From the NCBI RefSeq assembly GCF_051201015.1, contig NZ_JBPEHI010000004.1: DNA of 64,000 bases. One strand, written 5' to 3'. Positions 62,235 through 64,000 of the stretch are shown piece after piece. The stretch is from Petrimonas sulfuriphila (GTDB taxonomy: Bacteria > Bacteroidota > Bacteroidia > Bacteroidales > Dysgonomonadaceae). Each line of letters opens with the position of its first letter. Within the stretch, counting starts at the first letter, position 1. Below the pieces are notes generated by a model that made no database searches, had not been told where the DNA came from, and saw only the letters and a program-made list of their open reading frames with translations. The position numbers and the translations under genes are program-made.

Positions 62235-64000
62235 ATGAAATTCAAATTTTTATCATTAGTGCTGACGGTTGGGCTTTCAACAATCGTCAACCTACACGCT
62301 CAGGAGAGCAGAATGCTCTCCTCTCAGCGAAAAACGCCGTACTGGCAAGATGTAAATGTAGTGCAGGTAAACAAAGAATATCCGCGCACGCAGTTTATGA
62401 CCTTTGATAACAAGCTGGAAGCGATGAACTCCCGTTTCGAAGAGAGCAAATACTACATTTCGCTCAATGGGACGTGGAAGTTTTACTTTGTAGAAGGATA
62501 CAAACAACTGCCCGAAAATGTGACTGACTCCGTCGTTTCACTTTCTGACTGGAAAGAGATAAAGGTGCCAGGTAATTGGGAATTACAGGGCTTTGGTACA
62601 CCTATCTATGTCAATCATCCCTACGAATTTGTAGAGCGTGATCCCAAAACACGTTTTCCAAAATTTGCACCCCCTTATCTCCCCGAGAAAAATCCTGTAG
62701 GGGTTTACCGCCGTGAAATTGACATCCCCCAAGACTGGAAAGATAGGGAGATTTTCCTGAGCATCGACGGAGCCAAATCAGGTGTCTACGTATATATCAA
62801 TGGAAAAGAAGTTGGTTATAGCGAAGATTCAAAAACCAGTGCCGAATTCAGGATAAACAAATACGTAAAACCGGGGAAAAACTCCCTTGTATTGAAAATA
62901 TTCCGCTGGTCAACAGGATCTTACCTTGAATGCCAGGACTTTTGGCGCATCAGCGGTATTGAACGCGATGTGTTTTTGTGGTCTCAACCCAAGACTTCAC
63001 TCCGCGATTTCCGCGTGAAATCCACGCTTGATGACAGTTACAAAAACGGTATCTTCGAACTGGAAACCACCGTTAGCAACTACAGCGCAGGCGTGTCGTA
63101 TGCCGAGGTCTCTTACGAATTGCTGGATGCAGCTGGAAAGACGGCAGCCTCCGGATCACAAGCGGTCAGTGTGCAAGGACAAGGGGAGAACGCCGTAAAA
63201 TTTGAAGCTCAGCTACCCAACGTAGCCACTTGGACATCGGAGCATCCTAACCTCTACAAGCTTCTTATTAGCGTAAGAAAAGAAGGCGAGAAATCGGGTG
63301 AAGTAGTCCCCTACTCCGTCGGATTCCGCCGTTTTGAAATCAAAGCCGTAAAAACCGGTGAGAGAACCGACCGGTTATTCCTGGTGAACGGGCAACCCAT
63401 CAAACTAAAAGGGGTCAACATCCACGAAACCAACCCAAAAACAGGGCACTACGTGCCCGAAGAGCTGATGCGCAAGGATTTCGAACTGATGAAACAAAAC
63501 AACATCAACACCGTCCGTTTGTCGCACTACCCACAAGCACGCCGCTTCTACGAACTGTGCAGTGAATTCGGATTATACGTTTACGACGAAGCCAACATCG
63601 AGTCTCACGGCATGTATTACGGCCAGGAATCGCTGGCCAAACACCCCGAGTGGGAACAGGCGCATATGGACAGAACGGTGAACATGTTTGAGCGTAACAA
63701 AAATCATCCCTCTGTAACCATATGGTCACTTGGAAATGAAGCCGGTAACGGAATCAACTTCTTCCATACCTATAGATACCTGAAAGATCAGGAACGCAAT
63801 TTTATGAACCGTCCTGTAAACTACGAGCGCGGACTTTGGGAATACAATACCGACATGTACGTTCCGCAATATCCAAGCGCAGCGTGGCTCGAAGAAGTCG
63901 GGAAAAAAGGGAGCGATCGCCCTGTTGTGCCTTCAGAATACTCGCACGCAATGGGAAATTCAAGTGGAAATCTCGATCTGCAGTGGCAAGCCATCTATAA
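62235..64000 (+). CDS. GH2 beta-galactosidase, 3' end cut by the window
   Basis: A coding frame starting at ATG 62235 and still open at the window end (588 complete codons). It begins with a signal peptide (MKFKFLSLVLTVGLSTIV..., Ala-X-Ala-like near NLHAQ) so the enzyme is exported. GH2 domains in order: sugar-binding jelly roll (VPGNWELQGFGTPIYVN), immunoglobulin-like domain, then the barrel with NTVRLSHYPQARRFYELCSEFGLYVYDEANIESHG, acid/base Glu in IWSLGNEAGNG near 500, and PSEYSHAMGNSSGNLDL with the likely nucleophile Glu. It matches LacZ-type enzymes; exact galactoside unknown. Confidence 0.92.
   Translation, partial: MKFKFLSLVLTVGLSTIVNLHAQESRMLSSQRKTPYWQDVNVVQVNKEYPRTQFMTFDNKLEAMNSRFEESKYYISLNGTWKFYFVEGYKQLPENVTDSVVSLSDWKEIKVPGNWELQGFGTPIYVNHPYEFVERDPKTRFPKFAPPYLPEKNPVGVYRREIDIPQDWKDREIFLSIDGAKSGVYVYINGKEVGYSEDSKTSAEFRINKYVKPGKNSLVLKIFRWSTGSYLECQDFWRISGIERDVFLWSQPKTSLRDFRVKSTLDDSYKNGIFELETTVSNYSAGVSYAEVSYELLDAAGKTAASGSQAVSVQGQGENAVKFEAQLPNVATWTSEHPNLYKLLISVRKEGEKSGEVVPYSVGFRRFEIKAVKTGERTDRLFLVNGQPIKLKGVNIHETNPKTGHYVPEELMRKDFELMKQNNINTVRLSHYPQARRFYELCSEFGLYVYDEANIESHGMYYGQESLAKHPEWEQAHMDRTVNMFERNKNHPSVTIWSLGNEAGNGINFFHTYRYLKDQERNFMNRPVNYERGLWEYNTDMYVPQYPSAAWLEEVGKKGSDRPVVPSEYSHAMGNSSGNLDLQWQAIY

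Noticed and set aside
1..64000. CRISPR arrays, rRNA genes, insertion sequences, riboswitches
   Set aside because: None was recognised: there is no repeat-spacer pattern, no transposase-like ORF, and no conserved riboswitch core upstream of the biosynthetic genes.

Overview
The window is a piece of a Bacteroidetes chromosome, most likely order Bacteroidales and perhaps the Proteiniphilum/Petrimonas (Dysgonomonadaceae) side; the family-level placement is inference. The signs are: promoters of the Bacteroidetes TAnnTTTG type just upstream of many genes, almost no Shine-Dalgarno sequences, many lipoproteins, a type IX secretion sorting-domain protein, a Nudix-type sugar regulator, a UvrC that begins with the GCY variant, and ptb-buk. 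Gene order is dense, and several neighbours share an ATGA stop/start overlap (umuD-umuC, znuA-znuC, A2M-pbpC, apt-uvrC).

Layout. 0-2.7 kb: the end of an M24 peptidase-like gene and an M81 (MlrC-like) lipoprotein. 2.7-10.5 kb: a xylose/xylan operon on the minus strand, read as Nudix-type regulator, GH3 beta-xylosidase-like enzyme, xylB, xylA, xylE, with a perfect 17-bp palindrome just before the regulator. 10.8-14 kb: ptb, buk and an ATP-grasp-like protein. 14-21 kb: M20 dipeptidase, a large HEFGH metalloprotease-like lipoprotein, two NlpE-type lipoproteins either side of tRNA-Ser and umuDC, and a small lipoprotein. 21-30 kb: mnmD, znuA-znuC-DUF456, asd, a tiny T9SS-tail protein, rnz, queE-queD, an EEP hydrolase and two overlapping rhomboid proteases.

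30.3-34.8 kb: HU, tRNA-Lys and then an AT-rich accessory stretch: GlsB-like and cupin proteins, a broken PAS gene, an AraC regulator with an HMA-like N-terminus, an unrecognised 299-residue protein and a small one-helix membrane protein. The last two genes are each preceded by a copy of a duplicated leader of about 163 bp. This is the least explained part of the window.

34.8-64 kb: M1 aminopeptidase-like protein, an Mla-type lipid transport operon (mlaE-mlaF-mlaD), valS, a fructosamine-kinase-like protein, PBP1C with a 1,855-residue alpha-2-macroglobulin, a ComEA-like protein, an SpmA-SpmB fusion, ybeY, an EEP hydrolase, mnmG, apt, uvrC, dtd, a MazG-like hydrolase, deoC and the first 588 codons of a GH2 beta-galactosidase. 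A perfect 16-bp parS palindrome lies between mnmG and apt, suggesting that this end of the window is near the replication origin.

No CRISPR array, rRNA, insertion sequence, integrase or prophage was seen.
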